In this document: piece by piece, positions 8,523 to 17,712 of the stretch
Layout of the letters: each line of letters opens with the position of its first letter
How positions within the stretch are numbered: position 1 is the first letter of the stretch
Assembly (NCBI GenBank): GCA_964561925.1
Contig: CAZLRW010000006.1
Location: 1 to 64,000 of the forward strand
DNA: 64,000 nt
Origin: SZUA-430 sp964561925
GTDB lineage: Bacteria > Pseudomonadota > Alphaproteobacteria > Micropepsales > Micropepsaceae
Direction: 5' to 3'
The notes under the pieces: generated by a model
The model's input: only the letters and a program-made list of their open reading frames with translations
Databases searched by the model: none
Told to the model about the DNA's origin: nothing
Made by a program: the position numbers and the translations under genes

Positions 8523-9740
8523 ATGGCGAAGATCAAGGTGAAGACCCCGGTCGTCGATCTCGACGGCGACGAGATGACCCGCATCATTTGGGATCTCATC
8601 AAGAAGAAGCTGATTCTTCCCTATCTCGACATCGACATCAAATACTTCGATTTGGGCATCGAGTACCGCGACAAAACCGACGACCAGGTGACGGTCGAAG
8701 CGGCCGAGGCGATCAAACGCTACGGCGTCGGCGTCAAATGCGCGACCATCACGCCCGACGAAGCGCGCGTGAAGGAATTCAAGCTGAAGAAGATGTGGAA
8801 GTCGCCGAACGGCACGATCAGGAACATCCTGGACGGCACCGTCTTCCGCGAGCCGATCATTTGCCGCAACGTGCCGCGTCTCGTCCCCGGCTGGACCGAC
8901 CCGATCGTCGTCGGCCGCCACGCGTTCGGCGACCAGTACCGCGCGACCGACTTCGTCGTGCCCGGCAAAGGCAAGCTCACGATCACGTTCACGCCCGAAG
9001 GCGGCGGCGCGCCGATCAGCCACGAGGTCTTCGCCTTCCCCGGCGGCGGCGTCGCGATGGCGATGTACAACCTCGACGACTCGATCAAGAACTTCGCGCG
9101 CTCGTGCTTCAACTACGGCCTTTCCCGCGGGTGGCCCGTTTACCTGTCGACCAAGAACACGATCCTGAAAGCCTATGACGGCCGCTTCAAGGACCTGTTC
9201 CAAGAGGTCTTCGACAAGGAATTCAAGACCCAGTTCGACGCGAAGAAGATCACCTACGAACACCGCCTGATCGACGACATGGTGGCCTCTGCGCTGAAGT
9301 GGAGCGGCAAGTTCGTCTGGGCTTGCAAGAACTACGACGGCGACGTGCAGTCGGACTCGGTCGCGCAAGGCTTCGGCTCGCTCGGCCTGATGACGAGCGT
9401 ACTGCTCACACCCGACGGCCAGATCATGGAGGCCGAGGCCGCGCATGGCACTGTCACGCGCCACTACCGCCAATGGCAGAAGGGCGAGCAGACGTCGACG
9501 AACTCGATGGCCTCGATCTTCGCCTGGACGCGCGGCCTCATCCACCGTGGCAAGCTCGACGCGACGCCCGACGTCACCCACTTCGGCGAAACGCTCGAGC
9601 GCGTCTGCATCGACACGGTCGAAGCCGGCGACATGACGAAGGACCTCTCCCTCCTCGTCGGCCCCGATCAGAAGTGGCTCTCGACCGAAGGCTTCCTCGA
9701 CAAGATCGACGCGAACCTTCGGAAGACCATGAAGATGTAA
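8523..9740 (+). CDS. icd: Isocitrate dehydrogenase, NADP-dependent
   Basis: 405-residue homodimeric IDH of the eukaryote-like subfamily II, which oxidatively decarboxylates isocitrate to 2-oxoglutarate in the TCA cycle. Seen: VDLDGDEMTRIIWD at the N-terminus, the substrate loop SPNGTIRNILDGTVFR, RHAFGDQY, and the C-terminal EAAHGTVTRHYR with NSMASIFAWTRGL. Full length with no interruptions. The stop is followed within 10 bp by a REP palindrome that may act as the transcript end. Confidence 0.98.
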   Translation: MAKIKVKTPVVDLDGDEMTRIIWDLIKKKLILPYLDIDIKYFDLGIEYRDKTDDQVTVEAAEAIKRYGVGVKCATITPDEARVKEFKLKKMWKSPNGTIRNILDGTVFREPIICRNVPRLVPGWTDPIVVGRHAFGDQYRATDFVVPGKGKLTITFTPEGGGAPISHEVFAFPGGGVAMAMYNLDDSIKNFARSCFNYGLSRGWPVYLSTKNTILKAYDGRFKDLFQEVFDKEFKTQFDAKKITYEHRLIDDMVASALKWSGKFVWACKNYDGDVQSDSVAQGFGSLGLMTSVLLTPDGQIMEAEAAHGTVTRHYRQWQKGEQTSTNSMASIFAWTRGLIHRGKLDATPDVTHFGETLERVCIDTVEAGDMTKDLSLLVGPDQKWLSTEGFLDKIDANLRKTMKM

Positions 9741-9746
9741 CTCCTC

Positions 9747-9775
9747 CGGGAGCGCGGGCTTCCAGCCCGCTCTTC
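9747..9775 (+). repeat. REP palindrome, copy 1
   Basis: Imperfect palindrome with core GCGGGCTTCCAGCCCGC, directly after icd. It has the opposite orientation to the two copies that flank the transposase gene just downstream. Confidence 0.9.
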
Positions 9776-9823
9776 TTCTTTGGACGATCTCTCCCAACTT
9801 TCGCCACGCTCTGATGCTCCAAG

Positions 9824-9857
9824 GAAGGGCGGGCTGGAAGCCCGCGCTCCCGGGGGA
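9824..9857 (-). repeat. REP palindrome, copy 2
   Basis: Inverted copy of the same palindrome (GCGGGCTGGAAGCCCGC core, then GCTCCCGGGGG), 14 bp upstream of the RAYT start codon. Copies 1 and 2 face each other about 50 bp apart, a typical BIME arrangement. Confidence 0.9.
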
Positions 9858-9870
9858 GATCGTTTGTCCA

Positions 9871-10434
9871 ATGTGGCATTCGCGCGGATACCTACCGCAC
9901 TGGGAGGCCGGCGAATTCCCGCAATCCATCATTTTTCGCCTAGCAAACAGTCTGCCGTCGTCCGTATTGGCGCAATGGGAAAGCGAACTTGCGAAGCTGC
10001 CGGACGACAAGGCGCATATCGAACGACGAAAGCGGATTCAGCAAGCGCTCGATCAGGGGCATGGAGAACCGCTTCTGGCGATCAAGCAGATCGCCGAGCT
10101 CGTCGAAAGCGCGCTGTTGCACTTCGATGGCGAACGCTACCGCGTGCATGCGTGGTCAATCATGCCGAACCATGTTCATGTCGTGGCAACGCCCCTTGGC
10201 GCCAACACGCTTTCCGCGATCACCCATTCCTGGAAGTCATTCACCGCGACGGCGGCGAACCGCCTACTTGGGCGTAGCGGGTCATTTTGGGCACCCGAGT
10301 ACTTCGATCGCGCAATCAGGAACGAACAGCATTTCTCGGACGCGGTGAACTACGTCGAGATGAATCCCGTTGCCGCCGGGCTGTGCGAGCGCGCGGAGGA
10401 ATGGCGGTACTCGAGCGCGTGGCATAGACCATAG
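9871..10434 (+). mobile_element. REP-associated tyrosine transposase (RAYT)
   Basis: 187-residue Y1 (HUH-type) transposase domain protein, related to TnpA of IS200/IS605 and to TnpA-REP. The HUH motif is HVH at 101-103 in MPNHVHVVA, and the catalytic tyrosine is Y161 in NYVEMNPVAAGL. RAYTs nick and move REP palindromes. REP copies lie 14 bp upstream and 1 bp downstream of this gene, the diagnostic arrangement. The start was taken at the ATG just after the upstream REP; earlier ATGs would translate the REP itself. The gene looks intact. It separates icd from the CPBP gene. Confidence 0.93.
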
Positions 10435-10435
10435 A

Positions 10436-10468
10436 GAAGAGCGGGCTGGAAGCCCGCGCTCCCGGGGG
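10436..10468 (-). repeat. REP palindrome, copy 3
   Basis: Same orientation as copy 2 and nearly identical (GAGCGGGCTGGAAGCCCGCGCTCCCGGGGG in pattern). It follows the RAYT stop codon by 1 bp and ends 1 bp before the stop of the convergent CPBP gene. Confidence 0.9.
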
Positions 10469-10469
10469 T

Positions 10470-11315
10470 TCAAGCCTTCCGCCGTCCGAACAGCAGCATC
10501 ATCAAAATCCCCATCGTCGGGCCGATCAGCGCAAGCACGCTGCCTTCGAAGCCGAGCGTGCCGCCGGTCATCATGTCGGGCCCGGTGAACGTCACCGGTT
10601 GCCAGCCGGAGCCGAGGTCGTTGCCGCTGACGTTGATGCCGAGCACCGGCCCCTGCATGACGTTCCAGCCGGCATGTACGCCGATCGGCAGCCACAGCGA
10701 GCGCGTCGCAAGATAGGCGAGCGAGAGCAGCACGCTCGCGAGAAAGACGTTCGCGGCGCCGATGAGCGCCATGTTGCTTTCGAGAAGCGCGCCCGCATGC
10801 AGCGCCGCAAACAGGAGCGACGACACGACGACCGACGCCGTGGTCGAGAACTTGCTCATCAACTCCTGCAGCACGAACCCGCGCATCATCACTTCCTCGC
10901 CCGCCGAGGCGAGCGTCACGCCGAGCGTGGTGACCGCCATCGCCTGCATCGAGACCGTGGAGAAATCCGGATCGATTTGCGCAAACCCGCCGAACACGGC
11001 GGCGGCAAGCGCGCTCACGAAAATGAACCCGCCCACGAACCCGCCCGCGAGGAAGTCCGCGATCGAACCCTTGGGCTGAAGTCCCATCGCCATCGGCGAC
11101 TTGCCGTCGAACGCCGCCATCAACACCATTGCCGGCAGCGACATCGCGAAGAAGCTGACGACCCCGAGCAGCAGCGTCCGCGTGAGCGGCGACGTCGCTT
11201 CAAACTGCATGCCGAGTGCCGGCAGCGCGAACTCCATCGTCCCGGCGGCAAGGAGTCCGGCCAAGATGAAATAAAGAACGATCTTTCCCGTTGAAATCGC
11301 GACGTTCTGCATCAT
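10470..11315 (-). CDS. CPBP-family intramembrane metalloprotease
   Basis: 281-residue multi-pass membrane protein (about 7-8 hydrophobic segments) of the CAAX protease / bacteriocin-processing (CPBP, Abi) family. The catalytic signature is complete: E140-E141 and R145 in AGEEVMMRGF, H173 in ALHAG, and H214 with N218 in HAGWN. Bacterial relatives cleave membrane substrates or act in self-immunity; the substrate here cannot be told. It converges on the RAYT, ending 1 bp from REP copy 3, which may provide its transcript end. Confidence 0.9.
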   Translation of the reverse strand: MMQNVAISTGKIVLYFILAGLLAAGTMEFALPALGMQFEATSPLTRTLLLGVVSFFAMSLPAMVLMAAFDGKSPMAMGLQPKGSIADFLAGGFVGGFIFVSALAAAVFGGFAQIDPDFSTVSMQAMAVTTLGVTLASAGEEVMMRGFVLQELMSKFSTTASVVVSSLLFAALHAGALLESNMALIGAANVFLASVLLSLAYLATRSLWLPIGVHAGWNVMQGPVLGINVSGNDLGSGWQPVTFTGPDMMTGGTLGFEGSVLALIGPTMGILMMLLFGRRKA

Positions 11316-11436
11316 GGGCGCAATCTCTCATCCGTCGCCCGAAGCCTATGCGCGAGGCCGCCCCGGCGCAAAAGACGTCGCCTATGGTGTCGATGCCCGC
11401 GGACAACACCCGCCGACATCTTCAGCCAAAAACATC

Positions 11437-12687
11437 CTAAACGAGCGGGTCGCCGAGCGGCCGGTCGGAAGGGTGCTGCGCCATCTCGGCGGCGACGACG
11501 TCGGTTGTTTCGTCCGCCCATTCCCCGCTCAGCCGCTCATCGGCGATCGCGGTGATGCGCTGGCGCAAGACGTCGTCGCGGTTCAACAGGCTCTCGAAAT
11601 CGACCGCATCGATGATCATCATGTGCGTGCGGGTGAGCGCGGTGACGGTGCCCATCCGCCTGACCCGTTTCAGCAGCGCAAGCTCGCCGAAGAATTCGCC
11701 CGCGCCGAGTTTGATGTGCCGGCGCGGCAGCTCGATCTTCACCTCGCCGTCGGCGATGAAGAACATGCCCTCCGCTTCCTCGCCCCGCGCCGCGATCACG
11801 GTTCCCGCCGAAACCGCGCGCGTGCGCATGATCTTCATCACCTCCGCGATCGCCGCCGCGTCCAGCGCCGAGAACAGCGGCACGCGCGCCACCATCCCCC
11901 ATGTCACCACGAAATCGCGCCGGTGGATCTCGTTCACGAACGCCGTCGCCACGATGCCGATGGGTAGAGCGAAGAGGCCGAGGCCGCAGATCATCACGAC
12001 CGCGCCGAACATCTTGCCGAGCGGCGTGATCGGCACCGCGTCGCCGTAACCGATCGTCGTCAAGGTCGCGAGCGCCCACCACATCGCGTCGGGGATCGTG
12101 CCGAACCGTTCGGGCTGCGCATGGCCTTCGATGACGTGCATGATCGTGCCCGAGAACACGGCGGTGCCCATCATCAGGATCATCGCACCGATCAGCGCGC
12201 GGCGCTCCTCGTAGAGCGCGCGCCCCAGCGTCACCATCGCCGGCGAATAGCGCACGAGCTTCAGGAAGCGCAGCAGCCGGAACATCCGCAAGACGCGCAG
12301 ATCCATGCCCGGCATGAAGAACGAGAGATAGGACGGCGCGAACGCCAGAAGGTCGATAACCTGCGCCGGCCGGCTCGCGAACGTCAGCCGCCCATAGAAC
12401 GCGCCCCGATGCCGGATCGCCGGAATCTCGATCGACGCCCACATCCGCACGATATACTCGATCGTGAAGATGATGATCGAGACGAAGTCGAATATGTAGA
12501 ACTCCATCTCGAACGGCTCAAAAATGCTGGGCACGCTCTCCAGAATGACGGCGAGCACGTTCAGGATGATGAGGCCCACCATAAAGTCGTCGAAGAAGCG
12601 CGCGCCCGCGCTCGACCCGCCGGCCTCGACGACGATGTAGCACCAGCGCCGCCACGTGGTCTTGCCGTCCTCCGCGCGCAAACTCAC
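11437..12687 (-). CDS. Voltage-gated-type potassium channel with cyclic-nucleotide-binding domain
   Basis: 416 aa with six membrane segments. S4 is rich in arginine (RVLRMFRLLRFLKLVR, 131-146), as in voltage sensors. The pore loop carries the selectivity filter TTIGYGD (210-216). The C-terminal part from about 268 is a cNMP-binding domain with the phosphate-binding cassette GEFFGELALLKRVRR; the conserved E335 and a basic residue (R343/R344) are there, but M follows where T or S is usual, so cyclic nucleotide binding is likely but not certain. The start codon directly abuts the alaS stop, so it is probably transcribed with alaS. Confidence 0.92.
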   Translation of the reverse strand: MSLRAEDGKTTWRRWCYIVVEAGGSSAGARFFDDFMVGLIILNVLAVILESVPSIFEPFEMEFYIFDFVSIIIFTIEYIVRMWASIEIPAIRHRGAFYGRLTFASRPAQVIDLLAFAPSYLSFFMPGMDLRVLRMFRLLRFLKLVRYSPAMVTLGRALYEERRALIGAMILMMGTAVFSGTIMHVIEGHAQPERFGTIPDAMWWALATLTTIGYGDAVPITPLGKMFGAVVMICGLGLFALPIGIVATAFVNEIHRRDFVVTWGMVARVPLFSALDAAAIAEVMKIMRTRAVSAGTVIAARGEEAEGMFFIADGEVKIELPRRHIKLGAGEFFGELALLKRVRRMGTVTALTRTHMMIIDAVDFESLLNRDDVLRQRITAIADERLSGEWADETTDVVAAEMAQHPSDRPLGDPLV

Positions 12688-15336
12688 TTAGGCGGCCTTC
12701 ATCGCGGCCGTGATCGCGTCGAGTGCCGCCTGCAGCTTTGCGCCATCGGGGCCACCACCCTGCGCCATGTCGGGCCGCCCGCCGCCGCCCTTGCCGCCGA
12801 CCGCCTCGACACCTTTCTTAAGAAGTTCGACCGCATTGAAACGCTTGATGAGATCCTCGGTCACGCCGACCGCGATCGCGGCCTTGCCGTCGGCAGAGGT
12901 CGCAAGCGCGACGACCCCCGACCCGATCCTTTGCTTCGCCTGATCGACGAGCGTGCGCAAATCCTTAGGCTCGACCCCGTCGACCGCGCGCGCCATGACC
13001 TTCACGCCGGCGACGTCGACGACGTCGGCGGCCGCGCCCGAGGTGCCGCCGCCCATCGCAAGCTGCCGCCGCGCTTCGGAGAGTTCGCGCTCGAGCTTCT
13101 TGCGCTCGTCCAGCAATTGCGAAATGCGCTCCGGCAATTCGGCGGGCGCCGCCTTCATCGCCGCCGCCGCCTCGCGCGCCAGCCGGTGATGGTCGTTGAG
13201 ATAGGACAGCGCGCCTGCCCCGGTCAGCGCCTCGATGCGGCGGACGCCCGCCGCAACCGCACTCTCGCTCACGATCTTGAAGAGTCCGATGTCGCCCAAC
13301 CGCCGCACATGCGTGCCGCCGCAAAGCTCCGTCGAATAGACCCTGCCTTCGTCGGCCCCCATCGTCAGCACACGCACTTCCTCGCCGTATTTCTCGCCGA
13401 AGAGCGCCATCGCCCCCTCCGCGATCGCCTTCTCCGGCGTCATCAGGCGGGTCACCACGTCGTCGTTCGCGCGCACGTGATCGTTGACCATCCGTTCGAT
13501 CTCGACGGCCTCCGCCTCGCTCAAGGGCTTCGGATGACTGAAGTCGAAACGCAATTTGTCGGGCGCGACGAGCGAGCCCTTCTGCGTCACATGCGTACCC
13601 AACACGCGGCGCAACGCCTCGTGCAGCAAATGCGTCGCCGAGTGGTTCGCGCGCGTTGCCGTCCGCCGCGCCGTGTCGACGCGCAGATCGACGACGTCGC
13701 CGATTTTGAGCGCACCGCGCGAAAGCTTGCCGATATGCACATGCACGTCGCCGAGCTTCTTCTGCGTGTCGCTGACCGCGAACTCCGCACCCGACTTCGT
13801 GAACATCACGCCTTCATCGCCCACCTGCCCGCCCGATTCGCCGTAGAACGGGGTCTGGTTGACGATGACCTGGCCCTCGTCGCCGGCGCTGAGCGCCGCG
13901 ACCGGCTGCCCACCCTTGAGCAGCGCCGTGACCACGCCCTCCGCCACTTCCGTGTCGTAGCCTAAAAACTCGCTCGCGCCGACTTTTTCGCGCAGCTCGA
14001 ACCACACGGTTTCGGTCGCCGCCTCGCCCGAGCCTTTCCACGCGGCGCGCGCCTCTTCCTTTTGTTTGGCCATCGCCGCGTCGAAGCCCGCCTTGTCGAC
14101 ACCGACGCCGCGGCTGCGCAAAGCGTCTTCGGTCAGGTCGTACGGAAAGCCGAACGTGTCATAGAGCTTGAACGCGACGTCGCCCGGCAGCGTCTTCTGC
14201 GCGCCGAGCGCCGCCGTCGCCTCGTCGAGCAGCTTCAAGCCGCGCTCGAGCGTCTGACGAAACTTCGTTTCCTCAAGGCGCAGCGTCTCGGTGATCAGCG
14301 CCTGCGCGCGCGTGAGTTCCGGGAAGGCGGCCGCCATCTCCGCCACGAGCGTTGGCACCAGCCGCCACATCAGCGGATCCTTCGCGCCCAAGATATGCGC
14401 GTGCCGCATCGCGCGGCGCATGATCCGCCGCAGCACGTAACCGCGCCCTTCGTTCGACGGCAGCACGCCGTCCGCGATCAGAAACGACGACGCGCGCAAA
14501 TGATCCGCGATCACGCGATGTGACACCGCATGCGGCCCGTTCACACGCGTGTGCGACGCCTGTGCCGAGGCATCGATCAGCCGGCGGAAGAGATCGGTAT
14601 CGTAATTGTCGGTCTGGCCCTGCAGGATCGAGGCGATCCGCTCAAGCCCCATGCCCGTGTCGATCGAGGGTTTGGGCAGCGGAACGCGGCTGTCCTTCGT
14701 CACCTGATCGAACTGCATGAAGACGAGGTTCCAGAACTCGACGAAGCGATCGCCGTCTTGGGTCGCGGACCCCGGCGGCCCGCCCTGGATCTTGTCGCCG
14801 TAATCGTAGAAAATCTCCGAGCACGGTCCGCACGGCCCGGTCTCGCCCATCGACCAGAAATTGTCGGAGGTGCCGATCCGGATGATCTTTGAATCGGGAA
14901 AACCCGCGATCTTCCTCCACAAACCCGCCGCCTCGTCGTCTTCCGCATAGACGGTGACGAGCAGACGCGACTTGTCGAGCTGAAACTCCTTCGTGATCAG
15001 GTTCCACGCAAGCTCGATCGCCACGTCCTTGAAATAGTCGCCGAACGAGAAGTTCCCGAGCATCTCGAAGAACGTGTGATGCCGCGCCGTGTAGCCGACG
15101 TTGTCGAGGTCGTTGTGCTTGCCGCCCGCGCGCACGCATTTCTGCGACGTCGCCGCGCGCGCATAAGCCCGCTTTTCCGCCCCCGTGAACACGTTCTTGA
15201 ACTGCACCATGCCCGCGTTCGTGAACATGAGCGTCGGATCGTTCCGCGGCACCAGCGGCGACGACGCCACAACCTCATGGCCGTGGCGTGCGAAATATTC
15301 GAGAAACGTAGAGCGAATGTCGTTCAGGGCGGTCAT
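12688..15336 (-). CDS. alaS: Alanyl-tRNA synthetase
   Basis: 882-residue full-length class II synthetase. In order: catalytic core beginning MTALNDIRSTFLEYFARHGH with TNAGMVQFKNVF, the tRNA-recognition region, the editing domain with HSATHLLHEAL and the zinc-ligand motif CGGTHVRR, and the C-terminal DHHA1-like domain ending in a glycine-rich GGKGGGGRPDMAQGGG segment. recA and alaS are close neighbours in many Alphaproteobacteria; here one unrelated gene separates them. Confidence 0.98.
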   Translation of the reverse strand: MTALNDIRSTFLEYFARHGHEVVASSPLVPRNDPTLMFTNAGMVQFKNVFTGAEKRAYARAATSQKCVRAGGKHNDLDNVGYTARHHTFFEMLGNFSFGDYFKDVAIELAWNLITKEFQLDKSRLLVTVYAEDDEAAGLWRKIAGFPDSKIIRIGTSDNFWSMGETGPCGPCSEIFYDYGDKIQGGPPGSATQDGDRFVEFWNLVFMQFDQVTKDSRVPLPKPSIDTGMGLERIASILQGQTDNYDTDLFRRLIDASAQASHTRVNGPHAVSHRVIADHLRASSFLIADGVLPSNEGRGYVLRRIMRRAMRHAHILGAKDPLMWRLVPTLVAEMAAAFPELTRAQALITETLRLEETKFRQTLERGLKLLDEATAALGAQKTLPGDVAFKLYDTFGFPYDLTEDALRSRGVGVDKAGFDAAMAKQKEEARAAWKGSGEAATETVWFELREKVGASEFLGYDTEVAEGVVTALLKGGQPVAALSAGDEGQVIVNQTPFYGESGGQVGDEGVMFTKSGAEFAVSDTQKKLGDVHVHIGKLSRGALKIGDVVDLRVDTARRTATRANHSATHLLHEALRRVLGTHVTQKGSLVAPDKLRFDFSHPKPLSEAEAVEIERMVNDHVRANDDVVTRLMTPEKAIAEGAMALFGEKYGEEVRVLTMGADEGRVYSTELCGGTHVRRLGDIGLFKIVSESAVAAGVRRIEALTGAGALSYLNDHHRLAREAAAAMKAAPAELPERISQLLDERKKLERELSEARRQLAMGGGTSGAAADVVDVAGVKVMARAVDGVEPKDLRTLVDQAKQRIGSGVVALATSADGKAAIAVGVTEDLIKRFNAVELLKKGVEAVGGKGGGGRPDMAQGGGPDGAKLQAALDAITAAMKAA

Positions 15337-15412
15337 TCGAAACTCGCGGATTCCTGTGGTTCTGAACGGATGTAGTCGGTGAAGAAGCCGGTTGTCCAGT
15401 CAGCGTTCGGTC

Positions 15413-16438
15413 TCAGCGAATGTGTAATTTGGATACGACAACTTTTCCTGCAGCCATCTCGGCTTTCCGCCATGAACTCAGATCGTTAAGCGCCACCCAA
15501 CGCCGCTCCTCCGCCCGGTAGTGCCAATCCTTGTCCAGCTGGTAGAAAACCTGGACGTTGCGGCCTTCGATGATGTTGCGAATACTGTTGTCGTGCGAGT
15601 TCGCCTCGTCGAAGTCGGTGGAGGCCCGCTGACCCATCTCCGAGTAGACTTCGTTGAGCTCCAGCAGGAGTCGATTTACCCCGTCGTCCAGCGGAGCGAC
15701 ATTTAGGCCCAACTGCCTCGCCTCCCGAAGCATGATTGGATAGGTGTGCGACGGGTAGGTGGAGTTTAGAGTGTCGCTGATTTGCTTCGCTCGTTCGATG
15801 TCCTTCATGTGATATGAAAGTATGTCGACGCACAATCGTATGGACAGGGCGCTGGACCGATCGACGGCGCCGATGACAAGCGGATGTACGTGCGAGAACA
15901 ACGACTGATACGGATTTTGCGATCCGTCCGTCGATTGCGACTGCCAGAGGCGAACAATACGCTGCAGCTCGTCTTGACTCACCCGAACGCGATCGTTGTC
16001 GCGGTCGATCGGCGACAAGTCGTGCGTAAGCGAAGTGTCAACTGCCGACAGCTGAGCTAGGGGGCCCATTAGAATTGTGTCCGCACCAAGTGCGAGCATT
16101 GTTGCAGCAGAAGTGCATTCCAAGGGAACCAGAGCAGTCAACCGATTGGCGTACTGCCGAAGCAGGTTGACCATTCGGAGCGACGCTTCTCCAAACCCGC
16201 CATCGGATTTGATGAACAACGAAATCTGCTCGATCCTCCCTACGGTCTGCAGCACCGCGTAGAGGCCGACAAGATCGTTGGTACAGATTTCGCCCTCCGT
16301 CGCGTTCCAATAGGTCACGACAGGGTGGTTCAATTTGGCCTCGATCTGGGCCAGAATTGCCTGTGTCTTTTCGAAGAGAACGGGCGGCAGCTTGGTCCCG
16401 GAAGCGCGAGCTTTCTTCGCCTTGGTCTTGGCCACCAT
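15413..16438 (-). CDS. Serine dehydrogenase proteinase (ClpP/SppA-like, SDH_sah) family
   Basis: 341 aa. A crotonase/ClpP-fold protease family (serine dehydrogenase proteinase) is suggested by SLFIKSDGGFGEASLRMVNLLRQY followed by ALVPLECTSAATMLALGAD, where the serine of the CTSAATM turn is the likely nucleophile, and GPLAQLSAVDTSLT. No signal peptide: the N-terminus is lysine-rich (MVAKTKAKKARAS). Base composition is clearly lower in GC than alaS and recA on either side, and rare-looking codons occur throughout, so it looks like a later insertion between them. Start ATG 16438; the frame upstream has no homology. Confidence 0.82.
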   Translation of the reverse strand: MVAKTKAKKARASGTKLPPVLFEKTQAILAQIEAKLNHPVVTYWNATEGEICTNDLVGLYAVLQTVGRIEQISLFIKSDGGFGEASLRMVNLLRQYANRLTALVPLECTSAATMLALGADTILMGPLAQLSAVDTSLTHDLSPIDRDNDRVRVSQDELQRIVRLWQSQSTDGSQNPYQSLFSHVHPLVIGAVDRSSALSIRLCVDILSYHMKDIERAKQISDTLNSTYPSHTYPIMLREARQLGLNVAPLDDGVNRLLLELNEVYSEMGQRASTDFDEANSHDNSIRNIIEGRNVQVFYQLDKDWHYRAEERRWVALNDLSSWRKAEMAAGKVVVSKLHIR

Positions 16439-16510
16439 TGTAACGCGCTCCGTCGATGGGGATGTTCCGACGGCGACTGTAGAACGAAAAGCAGCACAAT
16501 CAATGTACGC

Positions 16511-16599
16511 AAAAAGGGACGGCCCGAGCCTCTTTGGGGGGCGTATGTGAGGCTCGGGCCTATCTCTCCACTTTGGGGGGCACTGAGGGGGTGGAGAGA
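16511..16599 (-). terminator. Tandem hairpins downstream of recA (terminator or small RNA)
   Basis: Two consecutive stem-loops on the minus strand, 34-122 bp past the recA stop. The first pairs 16591-16599 with 16563-16571; the second pairs 16549-16560 with 16521-16532 (12 bp, GC-rich). The second is followed about 5 nt later by a run of five T. Both loops contain the same GCCCCCCAAAG. The second hairpin is a plausible intrinsic terminator for recA; the repeated C-rich loop is unusual. Confidence 0.6.
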
Positions 16600-16632
16600 G
16601 TTCTCTGATGTCTAATGTCTGGCGGTGGGCGA

Positions 16633-17712
16633 CTACTCGTCGTCGCCGTCCTCGTCGTCCTTCTCCGGCGTCGTGCCGAGCGCATTGCCCAGGATGCCGG
16701 CATTCGCACGCACGGCCGCCTCGATCTTGGCCGCGATATCCGGGTTCTCGGCCAAGAACGCCTTCGCGTTCTCGCGGCCCTGCCCGATCCGTTGGTTGTC
16801 GTAGGAGAACCACGACCCCGACTTCTCGACGATCCCGGCCTTCGAGCCCAAATCGATGAGTTCGCCGGTCTTCGAGATGCCCGAACCGTACATGATGTCG
16901 AACTCGACCTGACGGAACGGCGGCGCGACCTTGTTCTTCACGACCTTGACGCGCGTCTGGCTGCCGACCACGTCGTCCTTCTCTTTGATCGCGCCGATGC
17001 GGCGGATGTCCAAACGCACGGACGAGTAGAATTTCAGCGCGTTTCCGCCCGTCGTCGTCTCAGGATTGCCGAACATCACGCCGATCTTCATGCGGATCTG
17101 ATTGATGAAAAGCACGATCGTGTTCGAGCGCGAGATCGAAGCGGTGAGCTTGCGCAGCGCCTGGCTCATCAACCGCGCCTGCAAGCCCGGGAGCGAATCG
17201 CCCATCTCGCCTTCGATTTCGGCCTTCGGCGTCAGCGCCGCGACCGAGTCGACGACCACGATGTCGACGGCGCCGGAGCGCACCAACGTGTCGGTGATCT
17301 CGAGCGCCTGCTCGCCGGTATCCGGCTGCGACACCAAAAGCTCCGCGACGTCCACGCCGAGTTTCTTTGCGTAGCCGATGTCGAGCGCATGCTCCGCGTC
17401 GACGAAGGCGGCAACCCCACCCTTCTTCTGCGCTTCCGCCACGATGTGGAGCGCGAGCGTCGTCTTGCCCGAGGATTCCGGTCCGTACACTTCGATCACC
17501 CGGCCGCGCGGCAGACCGCCGATGCCGAGCGCAATGTCGAGGCCCAAGGACCCGGTCGATACCGCCTCGATCTCCTGCGGCTTCTGGTTCGCGCCGAGCT
17601 TCATCACAGAGCCCTTGCCGAACGCCCGGTCGATCTGGCTCAAGGCAGCTTCGAGTGCTTTTTTGCGGTCCATTTCGTCCTGCTGTTCTACGACGCGAAG
17701 TGCCGAAACCAT
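16633..17712 (-). CDS. recA: Recombinase A
   Basis: 359 aa. RecA forms the filament for homologous recombination and triggers LexA cleavage in the SOS response. Walker A GPESSGKTT lies at 77-85, Walker B VVVDSVAAL follows, then loop L2 with FGNPETTTGGNALKFY, and an acidic tail (EKDDEDGDDE) typical of RecA. Alphaproteobacterial RecAs often carry a short N-terminal extension before MDRKKALEAAL, so both ATG 17712 and ATG 17673 (M14) are possible; I kept the longer. A LexA box lies 123 bp upstream. Confidence 0.98.
   Translation of the reverse strand: MVSALRVVEQQDEMDRKKALEAALSQIDRAFGKGSVMKLGANQKPQEIEAVSTGSLGLDIALGIGGLPRGRVIEVYGPESSGKTTLALHIVAEAQKKGGVAAFVDAEHALDIGYAKKLGVDVAELLVSQPDTGEQALEITDTLVRSGAVDIVVVDSVAALTPKAEIEGEMGDSLPGLQARLMSQALRKLTASISRSNTIVLFINQIRMKIGVMFGNPETTTGGNALKFYSSVRLDIRRIGAIKEKDDVVGSQTRVKVVKNKVAPPFRQVEFDIMYGSGISKTGELIDLGSKAGIVEKSGSWFSYDNQRIGQGRENAKAFLAENPDIAAKIEAAVRANAGILGNALGTTPEKDDEDGDDE

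Noticed and set aside
8456..10010. Long open frame on the minus strand continuing from the TrmJ-like gene through icd
   Set aside because: It is the GC-rich shadow of icd and the REP elements; its translation lacks any family pattern, and TrmJ homology starts only at 8453.
12121..13965. 614-codon plus-strand frame opposite alaS
   Set aside because: Rich in R, H and A with no domain, and exactly antisense to a complete alaS; typical third-codon-position shadow.
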